NCBI RefSeq assembly: GCF_000297095.1
Contig: NZ_AEEA01000019.1
Location: 97,728 to 161,727, forward strand
Origin: Treponema primitia ZAS-1
Lineage (GTDB): Bacteria > Spirochaetota > Spirochaetia > Treponematales > Breznakiellaceae
Direction of reading: 5' to 3'
DNA length: 64,000 nucleotides
Part shown: positions 8,686 through 17,795 of the stretch, piece after piece
How positions within the stretch are numbered: the stretch's first letter is position 1
How the letters are laid out: the number at the start of each line of letters is the position of its first letter
Program-made: the position numbers and the translations under genes
The notes under the pieces: generated by a model
Database searches by the model: none
Told to the model about the DNA's origin: nothing
What the model saw: only the letters and a program-made list of their open reading frames with translations

Positions 8686-9537
8686 ATGAATAAACCTCAT
8701 AGTTTTGGCGGAAAATGGACGATTGAAAAGCTCAAGATACTTTCTGATTATCTTGATTTTTATATTACCGCACTCAAGAATCAGCCATTTAAAAAGATTT
8801 ATATAGACGCTTTTGCCGGAACCGGAGAAATTGCGGTTGGCAATACTATCGAAAACATTGATGGTTCAGCAAAGCTGGCCTTAAATGCGGTGCATAAATT
8901 TAATAGCTACATATTTATAGAGAAGCATAAAAGGCGTTTTGCCGAACTCAAAACGATGATATCCAAAGACTATTCTGAATTAGCCGACCAGATCCAATTA
9001 ATAAATGGCGATTGTAATGATGCTCTGCAAGTCATCTGTAAAAACACAGACTGGAAAAACAACCGGGCAGTTTTATTTTTAGATCCCTATGCAACAGAAT
9101 TAAAATGGACAACCCTGGAAATTGTCGCAAAAACAAAAGTAATTGACCTTTGGTATCTATTTCCCCTACACGCTGCTATCAGGATGCTTAAAAACGACGG
9201 AAGGATCGATCAGGCATGGAAAAATAAACTCAATTCCATATTTGGAGATGATGGCTGGGAAAGAGAATTTTATAAACCAAATCCGCAGAAGGATTTATTT
9301 AGCGATGATGAAGATAGTTTTATAAAAGATGCCGATATAAAATCAATAAAGCAATATATTTATTCAAGATTAAAATCAATATTTCCGGCAGTTTCAGAAA
9401 ATTCAAGGATTCTCTATAATTCAAAAAACAGCCCCCTGTTCTTGTTCTGTTTTGCCGTTTCCAATGACAATCCCAAAGCAATCGGCCTGGCAATTAAAGT
9501 GGCTGATCAAATTTTAAAGAAAGAAGTATCAAAATGA
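8686..9537 (+). CDS. tcmP: Three-Cys-motif partner protein TcmP (putative SAM-dependent methyltransferase fold)
   Basis: 283 residues. DAFAGTGE (41-48) looks like a SAM-binding motif I. A conserved FIEKHKRRF segment follows, and FLDPYA (131-136) resembles a DPPY-type motif IV. I recognise the family as TcmP, named as the partner of a radical-SAM-like protein with a three-cysteine motif. The next gene encodes exactly such a protein and overlaps by 4 nt (ATGA, 9534-9537). The ribosome site TTGGAG fixes the start. The family's biochemical role is unknown to me. Its location in an island with restriction genes suggests defence or nucleic-acid modification (inference). Confidence 0.8.
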   Translation: MNKPHSFGGKWTIEKLKILSDYLDFYITALKNQPFKKIYIDAFAGTGEIAVGNTIENIDGSAKLALNAVHKFNSYIFIEKHKRRFAELKTMISKDYSELADQIQLINGDCNDALQVICKNTDWKNNRAVLFLDPYATELKWTTLEIVAKTKVIDLWYLFPLHAAIRMLKNDGRIDQAWKNKLNSIFGDDGWEREFYKPNPQKDLFSDDEDSFIKDADIKSIKQYIYSRLKSIFPAVSENSRILYNSKNSPLFLFCFAVSNDNPKAIGLAIKVADQILKKEVSK

Positions 9538-10319
9538 AGATAAAACAGACCATAACCAGAAAAACCCTGCTCTACAAAACCGGCGTTGAATATGGCGACT
9601 ATACAATTAACCATGTTCAGGGTTGTTCACATGGTTGTCTGTATCCTTGTTATGCATACTTAATGGCGAAACGGTTCGGACGGGTAAAAAATTACCAGGA
9701 ATGGATAAAGCCTTGTCTTGTTTCAAATGCCCTGGAACTTCTGGATAATGAAATTCCCCGGTATAAAGATAAAATCAATTCAGTTCATCTGTGTTTTTCC
9801 ACCGATCCGTTTATGTATGGATATGATGAAATATCCGCTATGAGTCTTGAAATCATAAAAAGACTCAACGACAACGAGATACGGTGTACCGCCTTAACCA
9901 AGGGAATACTTCCAATTGCATTATCGAAATTATCGAAGGAGAATGAATACGGCATTACCCTTATATCCATTAATGAAGATTTTAGGGGGAAGATAGAACC
10001 CTTTGCTTCGCCATATCAAGACAGGATAGACAGCTTGTATAAGCTCTACAAAAAGGGCTGTAAAACCTGGGTAAGTATTGAACCATATCCAACACCGAAC
10101 ATTATTGAGCAGGACTTTGACAAACTATTATCTAAAATTTCGTTTGTTGATAAAATTATCTTTGGGAGAATGAATTATAATCCCCAGGTTACAAAATATC
10201 CTGGGTTTAGGGAATTCTTTAATAAACTTAGTCAGCGGGTGATTGGTTTTTGCGAAGGAAGGGGTATAGAGTATCATATCAAAGAGGGGACGGTGACGAA
10301 AGTGAAGGCGATGGCGTAA
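9534..10319 (+). CDS. Radical-SAM-like protein with C-x3-C-x3-C motif (TcmP partner, SPL/DUF5131-like)
   Basis: 261 residues. The motif GCSHGCLYPCYAYLMAKRF places cysteines at 31, 35 and 39. This is C-x3-C-x3-C, not the canonical radical-SAM C-x3-C-x2-C, and is the three-Cys motif implied by the partner's name. STDPF and later TLISINED/SIEPYPTPN strands fit a radical-SAM-type barrel resembling spore-photoproduct-lyase and DUF5131 proteins. It is translationally coupled to tcmP through an ATGA overlap. A Fe-S enzyme acting on nucleic acid is plausible but not shown. Confidence 0.75.
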   Translation: MKIKQTITRKTLLYKTGVEYGDYTINHVQGCSHGCLYPCYAYLMAKRFGRVKNYQEWIKPCLVSNALELLDNEIPRYKDKINSVHLCFSTDPFMYGYDEISAMSLEIIKRLNDNEIRCTALTKGILPIALSKLSKENEYGITLISINEDFRGKIEPFASPYQDRIDSLYKLYKKGCKTWVSIEPYPTPNIIEQDFDKLLSKISFVDKIIFGRMNYNPQVTKYPGFREFFNKLSQRVIGFCEGRGIEYHIKEGTVTKVKAMA

Positions 10320-10417
10320 TGAAGTTGTGGAATGTGTGCCTTAAAGGGCATCAACAACCGATAAGCGTCATTGAATTTGAGATAAGCAGTGTTTTACTGG
10401 CTGGGTATAAGTCATAG
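10319..10417 (+). CDS. Possible small coupled ORF (32 aa)
   Basis: The stop codon of the preceding gene and this ATG share bases (TAATG, 10317-10321). The frame reads 32 codons, ending SVLLAGYKS at TAG 10415-10417. I recognise no family and no independent ribosome site is clear. Termination-reinitiation coupling is the only argument for expression. It could equally be chance. The remaining gap to 10493 holds only the inverted repeat at 10435-10453 and a ribosome site. Confidence 0.25.
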   Translation: MKLWNVCLKGHQQPISVIEFEISSVLLAGYKS

Positions 10418-10434
10418 CAGGGACGAAAAAGATA

Positions 10435-10453
10435 GTTCATGAATTACATGAAC
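10435..10453. promoter_or_regulatory. Inverted repeat upstream of the restriction operon
   Basis: GTTCATG (10435-10441) and CATGAAC (10447-10453) are perfect arms around AATTA. The repeat ends 40 nt before the GHKL-gene ATG (10494). It could be an operator controlling the four-gene restriction operon. There is no T-run, so a terminator is less likely. Confidence 0.45.
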
Positions 10454-10493
10454 GGGCTTGCGAATTAATTTTGATTTATAGGAGAATATTGTT

Positions 10494-12389
10494 ATGTTGA
10501 TAAAAAATTCAAGGGCAGCAGAATACTTCTTTCCGAACACATCTTTGGAATATGTTTATTTCGAATCTATTGCCAATTCTTTAGATGCGAATGCAACAGA
10601 AATTGATATTGTTATAGATATAGAAAGCTACTCAAAACCTGATACTTTAAATATTACGATAAGTGATAATGGCGATGGTTTCAATGATAAAAACTTTGAA
10701 AAATTTTGCCATGTATTAGATGCAGATGATAAACAGCATAAAGGTATAGGGCGACTGGTTTTTATTAATTATTTTGAAAAAATTAAAATTGATAGCTTTT
10801 ACATTGATAATCATAGAACATTTATATTCAATGATGAGTTTGACAAAGAGAGTATCAAAAATAAGAATGACTTAAAAAAACAGAGTACGGTTCTTAAATT
10901 TCTTGGATATAAAAAAGGAAGCATTAAAACTTATGATTATCTTGTTCCAGCTACTATTAAAACAAGGATCATAGAACATTTTTTGCCACGATTGTATGAT
11001 ATGAAATTAAAAAATAGACCTCTACAGATAAAAGTGAGTTTGACAACACGGGAGAACAATGGCGCACAAAGCTTTACCAATTCTTCAGAAATATTCAATG
11101 TAAAGGACTTACCTATATTAAAGGAAAAAACGATCCGTGATACTACGAGCCTTTTTGATAAGTTTAAATTAATGTATTCCGTTGAGCATGTATACACGGA
11201 GCAAAAAGCAATTACTGCAATTTGCGCTGATAGTAGAACAATACACATGGATATTATATCTAATAAAGATTTTCCTAATGGATATAAAATGGTATTTATT
11301 CTATATTCAGATTCCTTCAATGGTAAAACCAACAATACACGCGATGGCATTATGTTGGATGAATCATCATTGCGGAATGTGCGTAGTGTCTTTATTAAAC
11401 TGGTCTCAGAAGTTATTCGAGAAGAAATTCCTGAAATCGCAGGGCGTAATGAGCAAGTTAAACAAAAACTGCAAACAAATTATCCTCATTTGCAAGGTTT
11501 TATTGATGATGAGGCAGTTGGACTTGTCGATAAAGATAATATAATAAATGATGCACAATCAAAATATTTTAATGCGCAAAAGGAATTACTGGAAGCAACT
11601 GAATTAAGTGATGTGCAATATTTAAAATCACTAGAATTTTCATCCCGTGTTTTAACTGAATATGTATTATACAGAGAAAAAATAATTACAAAATTAAAAG
11701 GAATGACTGTAAAAAGTGATGAAAAGGAAATTCATAATTTAATCGTACCAAAAAATAAAAATTACTATAGCAATGGTGATATAAGTGATATTTATCAAAA
11801 TAATGCATGGGTGTTAGACGATAAATACATGACATATAGTGTCGTTCTTAGTGATAAGCAAATTGAAGAAATTTATTCCGTAATAGGCGTAGAAGGTTCG
11901 CATCAATATAGCGAAACTGAAAATGGCAAACCTGATGTTACTATTATATTTTCAGATAACCCAACATCAACAAATAAAGTTGATGTTGTTATAGTTGAAT
12001 TCAAGAAATTAGGACTAAAAATAGCAAAAAAAGAGGAATTAGTTAGCCAGTTGAAACAACGTGCCCGTCGTCTCATTGAATATTATCCTGATAAAATTCA
12101 AAGGATATGGTTTTATGGCATTGCTGATTTTGATGAGGAGTTCCGAATATCACTAATAGAAGAAGGATTTGTTAGGTTGTTTTCTCATGGTGAAATATTA
12201 TCCAAAAGACAGCCAATTGTAATTAATCCTGTAACAGAGGAAACAAGATTTGCAGACTTGTTTATCCTTTCATATAAGACTATGCTTGAAGATGCAGAAT
12301 CACGTAATACGACCTTTTTACGAATATTAAAAGAAAGTATTAAAAAATCAATAGAGATACTTAATAAGGACTCCTCTAATGCCTTCTAA
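10494..12389 (+). CDS. GHKL-family ATPase with C-terminal PD-(D/E)xK-like nuclease domain
   Basis: 631 residues, opened by an AGGAG ribosome site 8 nt before the ATG. The GHKL (HSP90/MutL/histidine-kinase) ATPase fold is shown by the N box ESIANSLDANA (24-34, Asn28), the G1 box DNGDGF (58-63) and the G2 box KGIGRLVF (83-90). A middle transducer-like region and helices follow. Near the C terminus KPDVTIIF (Asp481) is followed about 20 residues later by VDVVIVEFKK (Glu502, Lys504), a PD-(D/E)xK nuclease signature. It overlaps the type III methylase gene by 11 nt, so it is probably part of that system. The gene is much more AT-rich than the chromosome backbone. An ATP-gated nuclease role is inference. 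Confidence 0.75.
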   Translation: MLIKNSRAAEYFFPNTSLEYVYFESIANSLDANATEIDIVIDIESYSKPDTLNITISDNGDGFNDKNFEKFCHVLDADDKQHKGIGRLVFINYFEKIKIDSFYIDNHRTFIFNDEFDKESIKNKNDLKKQSTVLKFLGYKKGSIKTYDYLVPATIKTRIIEHFLPRLYDMKLKNRPLQIKVSLTTRENNGAQSFTNSSEIFNVKDLPILKEKTIRDTTSLFDKFKLMYSVEHVYTEQKAITAICADSRTIHMDIISNKDFPNGYKMVFILYSDSFNGKTNNTRDGIMLDESSLRNVRSVFIKLVSEVIREEIPEIAGRNEQVKQKLQTNYPHLQGFIDDEAVGLVDKDNIINDAQSKYFNAQKELLEATELSDVQYLKSLEFSSRVLTEYVLYREKIITKLKGMTVKSDEKEIHNLIVPKNKNYYSNGDISDIYQNNAWVLDDKYMTYSVVLSDKQIEEIYSVIGVEGSHQYSETENGKPDVTIIFSDNPTSTNKVDVVIVEFKKLGLKIAKKEELVSQLKQRARRLIEYYPDKIQRIWFYGIADFDEEFRISLIEEGFVRLFSHGEILSKRQPIVINPVTEETRFADLFILSYKTMLEDAESRNTTFLRILKESIKKSIEILNKDSSNAF

Positions 12390-14013
12390 CCCCCGTCTAG
12401 AACTTACCTGGATCGGCAAAGAAAACCGCCCGCACCTCGAACCCCGAATCATTCTTGAAGACCCCGCGAAAAACCATCACGCCAAACACCGTACCGATAA
12501 AAAAGACATTTTCGACAACCGCCTCATCTTCGGCGACAACCTCCTTGCCTTAAAAGCCCTAGAGCATGAATTTACCGGAAAAATAAAATGCATCTACATT
12601 GACCCGCCATACAATACCGGTAGTGCATTTGAACATTATGACGATGGCATAGAACATTCAATATGGCTTGGCCTAATGCGGGACAGGGTTGAATTATTGA
12701 GGCGATTATTGGCTGATGATGGATCGATATGGATTAACTTAGATGATAATGAAGTCCATTATTTCAAAGTCTTATGCGATGAGATATTTGGAAGAAATAA
12801 CTATAAAACAACTATTACTTGGCAGAGGAAATACAGTGTTAGCAATAATTATATGGGGATTGCTTCAATTTGTGATTATATCCTTGTATATTCAAAATCC
12901 GATAAATTTAATAGTAATCTATTGCCTCGTAGTGAAGAATCGACTGCACGTTACAATAATCCAGATAATGATCCAAGAGGGCCATGGAAAGCCGTAGACT
13001 ATCTAAATCAGGTAACACCTGAAAAAAGACCTAATTTATGCTATGATATTATCAATCCTAATACAGGAAAAATAATTTCAAACACAAAAAAAGCATGGAA
13101 ATACGATCCTAATACCCATAAAGTTCATGTTGATGAAAATAGAATTTGGTGGGGAATTGATGGGCAGAATACTGTACCTGCGCTAAAATTGTTTTTATCT
13201 GAAGTGCGAGATGGAATGACCCCGCATAATTGGTGGCCACATGATGAAGTTGGACACACCGATGAGGCTAAAAAAGAAATGATTGGATTATATGGTGCTA
13301 CTAACGTTTTTTCGACTCCAAAACCCGAACGCCTCATTCAGCGCATTATCCATATCGCCACCAACCCTGGCGACCTCGTCCTCGACTCCTTCGCCGGTTC
13401 CGGCACTACCGGCGCAGTGGCCCACAAAATGGGCCGCCGCTGGATCATGATTGAACTCGGCGAACACTGCCATACCCACATCATCCCCCGGCTAAAAAAG
13501 GTAATCGATGGCGAGGACCAAGGCGGCATTACCGAAGCCGCAGGCTGGAAAGGCGGCGGTGGTTTCCGTTATTACAGGTTAGCGCCGTCCCTGCTTCAAA
13601 AAGATAAATGGGACAACTGGATTATCAACAAAGAATATAACCCGGAAATGCTTGCGGAAGCGGTCTGCAAGTTAGAAGGTTTTAGCTACGTGCCATCTGA
13701 CACCCTCTACTGGATGCATGGAAAGTCAACAGAAAATGATTATATCTATGTGACGACCGCCCAGCTTACCCATGACCAGCTTGCCTTGCTTTCCGATGAA
13801 GTCGGGGACAACCGGACCCTTCTGGTTATGTGTACCGCCTTTCGTTCCCGTGCCGGCGGATTTTCCAATCTGACCATAAAGAAAATACCCACATCGGTAT
13901 TGTCAAAATGCGAGTGGGGACATGATGATTACAGCTTGCAGATCGAAAACCTGCCGATAGCAAAAAAACCACCAAAGACGCAGCCTGATCTCTTTGAAGG
14001 AGACGAGGAATGA
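12379..14013 (+). CDS. mod: Type III restriction-modification methyltransferase subunit (Mod), beta-class N6-adenine
   Basis: 544 residues. IDPPYNTG (catalytic motif IV, DPPY at 75-78) precedes FAGSGTT (SAM-binding motif I, about 338-344). This order defines the beta group of amino-methyltransferases used by type III Mod subunits. The central region (~140-300) is the likely target-recognition domain and is more AT-rich than the conserved ends, as is common for exchanged specificity regions. It overlaps the GHKL gene by 11 nt and the RhuM gene by 4 nt. It should methylate adenine in an asymmetric site. The site cannot be predicted from the sequence. Confidence 0.92.
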   Translation: MPSNPRLELTWIGKENRPHLEPRIILEDPAKNHHAKHRTDKKDIFDNRLIFGDNLLALKALEHEFTGKIKCIYIDPPYNTGSAFEHYDDGIEHSIWLGLMRDRVELLRRLLADDGSIWINLDDNEVHYFKVLCDEIFGRNNYKTTITWQRKYSVSNNYMGIASICDYILVYSKSDKFNSNLLPRSEESTARYNNPDNDPRGPWKAVDYLNQVTPEKRPNLCYDIINPNTGKIISNTKKAWKYDPNTHKVHVDENRIWWGIDGQNTVPALKLFLSEVRDGMTPHNWWPHDEVGHTDEAKKEMIGLYGATNVFSTPKPERLIQRIIHIATNPGDLVLDSFAGSGTTGAVAHKMGRRWIMIELGEHCHTHIIPRLKKVIDGEDQGGITEAAGWKGGGGFRYYRLAPSLLQKDKWDNWIINKEYNPEMLAEAVCKLEGFSYVPSDTLYWMHGKSTENDYIYVTTAQLTHDQLALLSDEVGDNRTLLVMCTAFRSRAGGFSNLTIKKIPTSVLSKCEWGHDDYSLQIENLPIAKKPPKTQPDLFEGDEE

Positions 14014-15050
14014 AGAAAAAACTGCCGGTGCATACGCACATACGCTCAGGCGCCGCAGAATTCCTCATTTTTTCCCTTCAGGCGCAGGAAGACGGCATAG
14101 AAGTCCGGGTCCAGAATGATACCATTTGGTTAAGCCAAAAATTGATGGCAAAACTTTTCGATTGTTCCAGCGACAACATTGGACTCCACCTCAAAAACAT
14201 ATTCGGCGAGAATGAATTGAATGAAAAAGCAACTACCGAGGATTTCTCGGCAGTTGCGTCAAATAGTAAAACCTATAATATCAAGCACTATAACCTGGAC
14301 GCCATCATTGCCGTGGGGTATCGGGTCAATTCCAAACGGGCTACCGCCTTCCGTCAATGGGCAACTTCGGTCTTAAGAGATTACGCGCTCCGGGGTTATA
14401 TTATCGATAAAAAACGGATGGAAAACGGAACCTTCCTGGGGCATGACTATTTTGAACACCTGCTTGCGGAAATACGTGAAATCCGTTTGAGCGAACGGCG
14501 GTTCTATCAAAAAATAACCGACATTTATTCAACTGCCCTGGATTATAACAAGGATGCGCCTGAAACCCGAGATTTTTTTGCCAAGGTTCAAAACAAACTT
14601 CACTATGCCATTCACGGGTACACCGCCGCTGAATTGATCATGAAGCGGGCCGATGCGGACAAGGAACAGATGGGCCTTATCTCATGGGAAAACAGCCCCG
14701 ACGGCAAGGTTCTGAAAACCGATGTTTCTATTGCCAAAAATTATTTGACCGAACGTGAGTTGGCGTCCCTGGGCCGTATTGTAAACGCCTATCTGGACTT
14801 GGCGGAAGACCGGGCTGAACGGCAGGTCCCCATGACTATGGATGATTGGGCAAAGCGGCTGGATGTGTTTTTAAGCGCCGATGATCGGGAAATATTGCAG
14901 GATGCAGGAAAGATAACGGCAAAAATGGCAAAGGATTTTGCGGAGAATGAATTTGAAAAATTCCGTGTTCGCCAGGATCGTCTGTTTGAATCGGATTTTG
15001 ACAAAGAACTAAAACGTATTCAAGCCGAACATAAGGAAGATACAAAATGA
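14010..15050 (+). CDS. RhuM family protein inserted between mod and res
   Basis: 346 residues. NDTIWLSQKLMAKLFDCSSDNIGLHLKNIF (positions ~38-67) followed by YNLDAIIAVGYRVNSKRATA and FRQWATSVLRDYALRGY is the conserved RhuM (virulence RhuM) signature. The first part looks like a helix-turn-helix and DNA binding is likely. The C-terminal half is helical with a coiled-coil tendency. It overlaps both mod and res by 4 nt (ATGA), so all are translated from one message. RhuM proteins often accompany restriction or toxin loci. Their function is not established to my knowledge. Confidence 0.85.
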   Translation: MKKKLPVHTHIRSGAAEFLIFSLQAQEDGIEVRVQNDTIWLSQKLMAKLFDCSSDNIGLHLKNIFGENELNEKATTEDFSAVASNSKTYNIKHYNLDAIIAVGYRVNSKRATAFRQWATSVLRDYALRGYIIDKKRMENGTFLGHDYFEHLLAEIREIRLSERRFYQKITDIYSTALDYNKDAPETRDFFAKVQNKLHYAIHGYTAAELIMKRADADKEQMGLISWENSPDGKVLKTDVSIAKNYLTERELASLGRIVNAYLDLAEDRAERQVPMTMDDWAKRLDVFLSADDREILQDAGKITAKMAKDFAENEFEKFRVRQDRLFESDFDKELKRIQAEHKEDTK

Positions 15051-17716
15051 CAGAAAAATTAGTAAACTCCATATCCGGCCGTTTAAGCCTCCGCCGTCCC
15101 TTAACCGAAAGCCTTGAAATTCTTTCCCGCATTACCGATATTATTTCCTTGGACAAAGACGCTGACTTGCAGGAACGGTGTTCAATAATACAGAGTGAAT
15201 TCCCTTCAGTTGCCGATTTTGAACGGAATTTTCCGTCCCTGTGTTTTGCCATTGCTACCGGTGTTGGCAAAACCCGCCTTATGGGCGCTTTTATAAGCTA
15301 TCTGCATTTAAGTAAACATATCAACAATTTTTTTGTCCTGGCTCCCAATCTGACCATCTATAACAAACTGATAGATGATTTTACGCCCAATACCCCAAAA
15401 TATGTCTTCAATGGATTATCTGAATTTATCGTTGACCCGCCGCTTATTATTACCGGGGATAACTATGAATCCGGTATTGATGTCCGCAGTAATCAATTGA
15501 TATTTACCGGCATTCATATCAATATCTTCAATATTTCAAAAATCAATACCGAAGTTCGGGGCGGCAACGCTCCCCGGATTAAGCGACTTTCCGAATACAT
15601 CGGGCAGAGCTATTTTGAATACCTCGCTGCGTTGCCTGATTTAGTTCTCTTGATGGATGAATCTCATCGTTACCGGGCATCCGCAGGATTAAAAGCCCTG
15701 AATGAGCTTAATCCTATTCTCGGCCTTGAGTTAACCGCCACGCCATTTACAGAATCAACGAAAGGACCGGTATTTTTCAAAAACATCATATACGAATATC
15801 CCCTTTCAAAGGCAATGGAAGACGGCTATGTAAAGGAACCGGCGGTTGTTACCCAGAAGAACTTTATTGCTTCCCAATTTACCCAGGAGCAACTGGAACG
15901 AATCAAACTTGAAGACGCCATACGGATTCATGAAGCGACAAAGGTCGAACTTGAAACCTATGCACGGCAAAACGGAAAAAATATCGTTAAACCTTTTATA
16001 CTGGTCATAGCAAGAGATACCACCCATGCCGCTGAATTAAAAAAACTGATTGAAAGCGGCGATTTCTTTAACGGCGCTTATAAGGGAAAAGTCATTCAGG
16101 TTGATTCGAGCCAGCGGGGAGAGGAAAAAGAAGAAAATGTAGAACGCCTCCTTTCGGTAGAAAAGAACGATGAACCCACTGAGATTGTAATCCATGTCAA
16201 TATGTTAAAGGAAGGCTGGGATGTTACCAACCTCTATACCATTGTTCCGTTACGGGCTGCCAATGCCCGTACTTTGGTAGAACAATCCATAGGACGCGGT
16301 CTTAGGCTGCCTTACGGAAAACGGACAGGCGTTACAACAATAGACCGGCTCAACATAATTGCTCACGACCATTTTCAGGAAATCGTCGATGAAGCCAATC
16401 GCCCGGATTCGCAAGTCCACATAAAGGCAGTTTTTATTGACAAAGACGCCGACTCTCAAAAATTGAAAACCGTAGTTACGCCCTCAAGTTTCTCTTTGAA
16501 GTTACAACCAACATCTTCCAATGCTAATAGAGCCGTCGCAGATTCTGTAACCCCTATGTTTAATAAACCAGCTGAACAGAAATTTGCTCAGGCAGTAGTT
16601 GCCGCAATCCAAAGTCGGGATTCTTCCCCTTCTTTAACCTATGCCGTATCAGATGACACAATGGAATCAATAGTAGCTGAGGCACAGGGTATTTATAGTT
16701 CAGAGCAGAATGACTTACCCGGAATAGAGGAGGAAATCGATTATCGAAAAATCGCTGAGGAAACGGCCCGTGTCATGATTGCCGGTACTATTGATATTCC
16801 CCGTATTTTGGTAATCCCAAAAAATAATACCAATATCAGTTACGGTAGCTTTAAATTAGACTGTAGTGGGATCCGATACCAGCCGGTAAGCCGGGATTTA
16901 CTTATCCAGCATTTACGCACCAATAATCAGGAAGTCCTTTCTTCCATCAAGGAATATGCGGTTGAGGAACGATTGGAGGACTATCTGGTAAGAGGTCTTA
17001 TTGACTATGAAGATATTTCCTATGATGACCAAAGCGATTTGTTATATGACTTAAGCGCCCAGCTTATTAAGCATCTTGAAACATACCTTAAGACGTTTGA
17101 GGATACAAGGAATGTAGTCTTGTTTCATCAGAAACAGCTGGCGGATTTTATTCATGCTCAAATGCTAGATCACCAGATCGAAGCAGCTTCAGAATTTGAT
17201 ATAAAAATTAGCAAAGGTTTTACCCCATTAAAAGAAATTGCCTTTACCGCCGAAGAAGGAACGGAACCCCTTAATTTCCGTAATACTTCTTTTGATAAGT
17301 CAAAAATTGGAAAAATCATCTTCAATGGTTTTTTCAAGTGTTTATATCCCGCAATGAAATTTGATTCCGACACAGAACGCCGGTTTTCTGTGATCCTGGA
17401 GCAGGACAGCATCAAATGGCTTAAACCCGCAAAAGGCCAATTTCAGATCCATTATCGCATGGGAAATAGCTATTCGGAATACGTGCCGGATTTTGTTGCC
17501 GAAACATCGGATTGTATCTATATGATTGAAACCAAAGCTAAAAATGAATTGTCCTCTCCCGAGGTGCTATCAAAGCAAGATGCCGCTGTTGAGTGGTGTA
17601 AGATTGCTACGGATTACAATGCTGACATAGGGAAAAAGCCGTGGATATACCTCTTGATACCGCATGACGAAGTAAAAGATAATATGACCTTGATAAGCTT
17701 TAGAAGGTCAAAATAA
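15047..17716 (+). CDS. res: Type III restriction endonuclease subunit (Res), SF2 helicase plus nuclease
   Basis: 889 residues. Walker A is ATGVGKT (70-76). The DEAH-type Walker B is LLMDESHRYR (about 200-209), followed by GLELTATPF. The C-terminal helicase lobe contains EGWDVTNLYTIVPLRAA and SIGRGLRLPYG. The C-terminal nuclease is YVPDFVAE...YMIETKAKN (about 811-831), a PD-(D/E)xK motif. It pairs with the upstream Mod to form a type III system that translocates on ATP hydrolysis and cuts beside unmodified sites. It is the last gene of the overlapping operon. No frameshift is visible, so restriction is probably intact. Confidence 0.93.
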   Translation: MTEKLVNSISGRLSLRRPLTESLEILSRITDIISLDKDADLQERCSIIQSEFPSVADFERNFPSLCFAIATGVGKTRLMGAFISYLHLSKHINNFFVLAPNLTIYNKLIDDFTPNTPKYVFNGLSEFIVDPPLIITGDNYESGIDVRSNQLIFTGIHINIFNISKINTEVRGGNAPRIKRLSEYIGQSYFEYLAALPDLVLLMDESHRYRASAGLKALNELNPILGLELTATPFTESTKGPVFFKNIIYEYPLSKAMEDGYVKEPAVVTQKNFIASQFTQEQLERIKLEDAIRIHEATKVELETYARQNGKNIVKPFILVIARDTTHAAELKKLIESGDFFNGAYKGKVIQVDSSQRGEEKEENVERLLSVEKNDEPTEIVIHVNMLKEGWDVTNLYTIVPLRAANARTLVEQSIGRGLRLPYGKRTGVTTIDRLNIIAHDHFQEIVDEANRPDSQVHIKAVFIDKDADSQKLKTVVTPSSFSLKLQPTSSNANRAVADSVTPMFNKPAEQKFAQAVVAAIQSRDSSPSLTYAVSDDTMESIVAEAQGIYSSEQNDLPGIEEEIDYRKIAEETARVMIAGTIDIPRILVIPKNNTNISYGSFKLDCSGIRYQPVSRDLLIQHLRTNNQEVLSSIKEYAVEERLEDYLVRGLIDYEDISYDDQSDLLYDLSAQLIKHLETYLKTFEDTRNVVLFHQKQLADFIHAQMLDHQIEAASEFDIKISKGFTPLKEIAFTAEEGTEPLNFRNTSFDKSKIGKIIFNGFFKCLYPAMKFDSDTERRFSVILEQDSIKWLKPAKGQFQIHYRMGNSYSEYVPDFVAETSDCIYMIETKAKNELSSPEVLSKQDAAVEWCKIATDYNADIGKKPWIYLLIPHDEVKDNMTLISFRRSK

Positions 17717-17757
17717 AGGCAAAGAAAAACCAGGGATATGCATTGAAAAAAGAGATC

Positions 17758-17779
17758 GAATCGAACCGCATAAACTTGG
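17758..17779 (-). repeat. Short tRNA T-arm-like scar
   Basis: GAATCGAACC then GCATAAACTTGGA closely matches GAATTGAACCCGCATAAACTGGA inside the tRNA fragment at 19134-19189. On the minus strand it reads as the T arm and variable region of a tRNA. It lies in the 79-nt gap between res and the J-domain gene. It is short, so chance is possible. A third scar between cargo modules fits repeated tRNA-directed insertions. Confidence 0.4.
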
Positions 17780-17795
17780 AAAGGAAGTATTCAGC

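Noticed and set aside
10494..17716. BREX or DISARM system
   Set aside because: No PglZ, BrxC-like ATPase, DrmB or phospholipase D gene; the mod/res pair has clear type III features.
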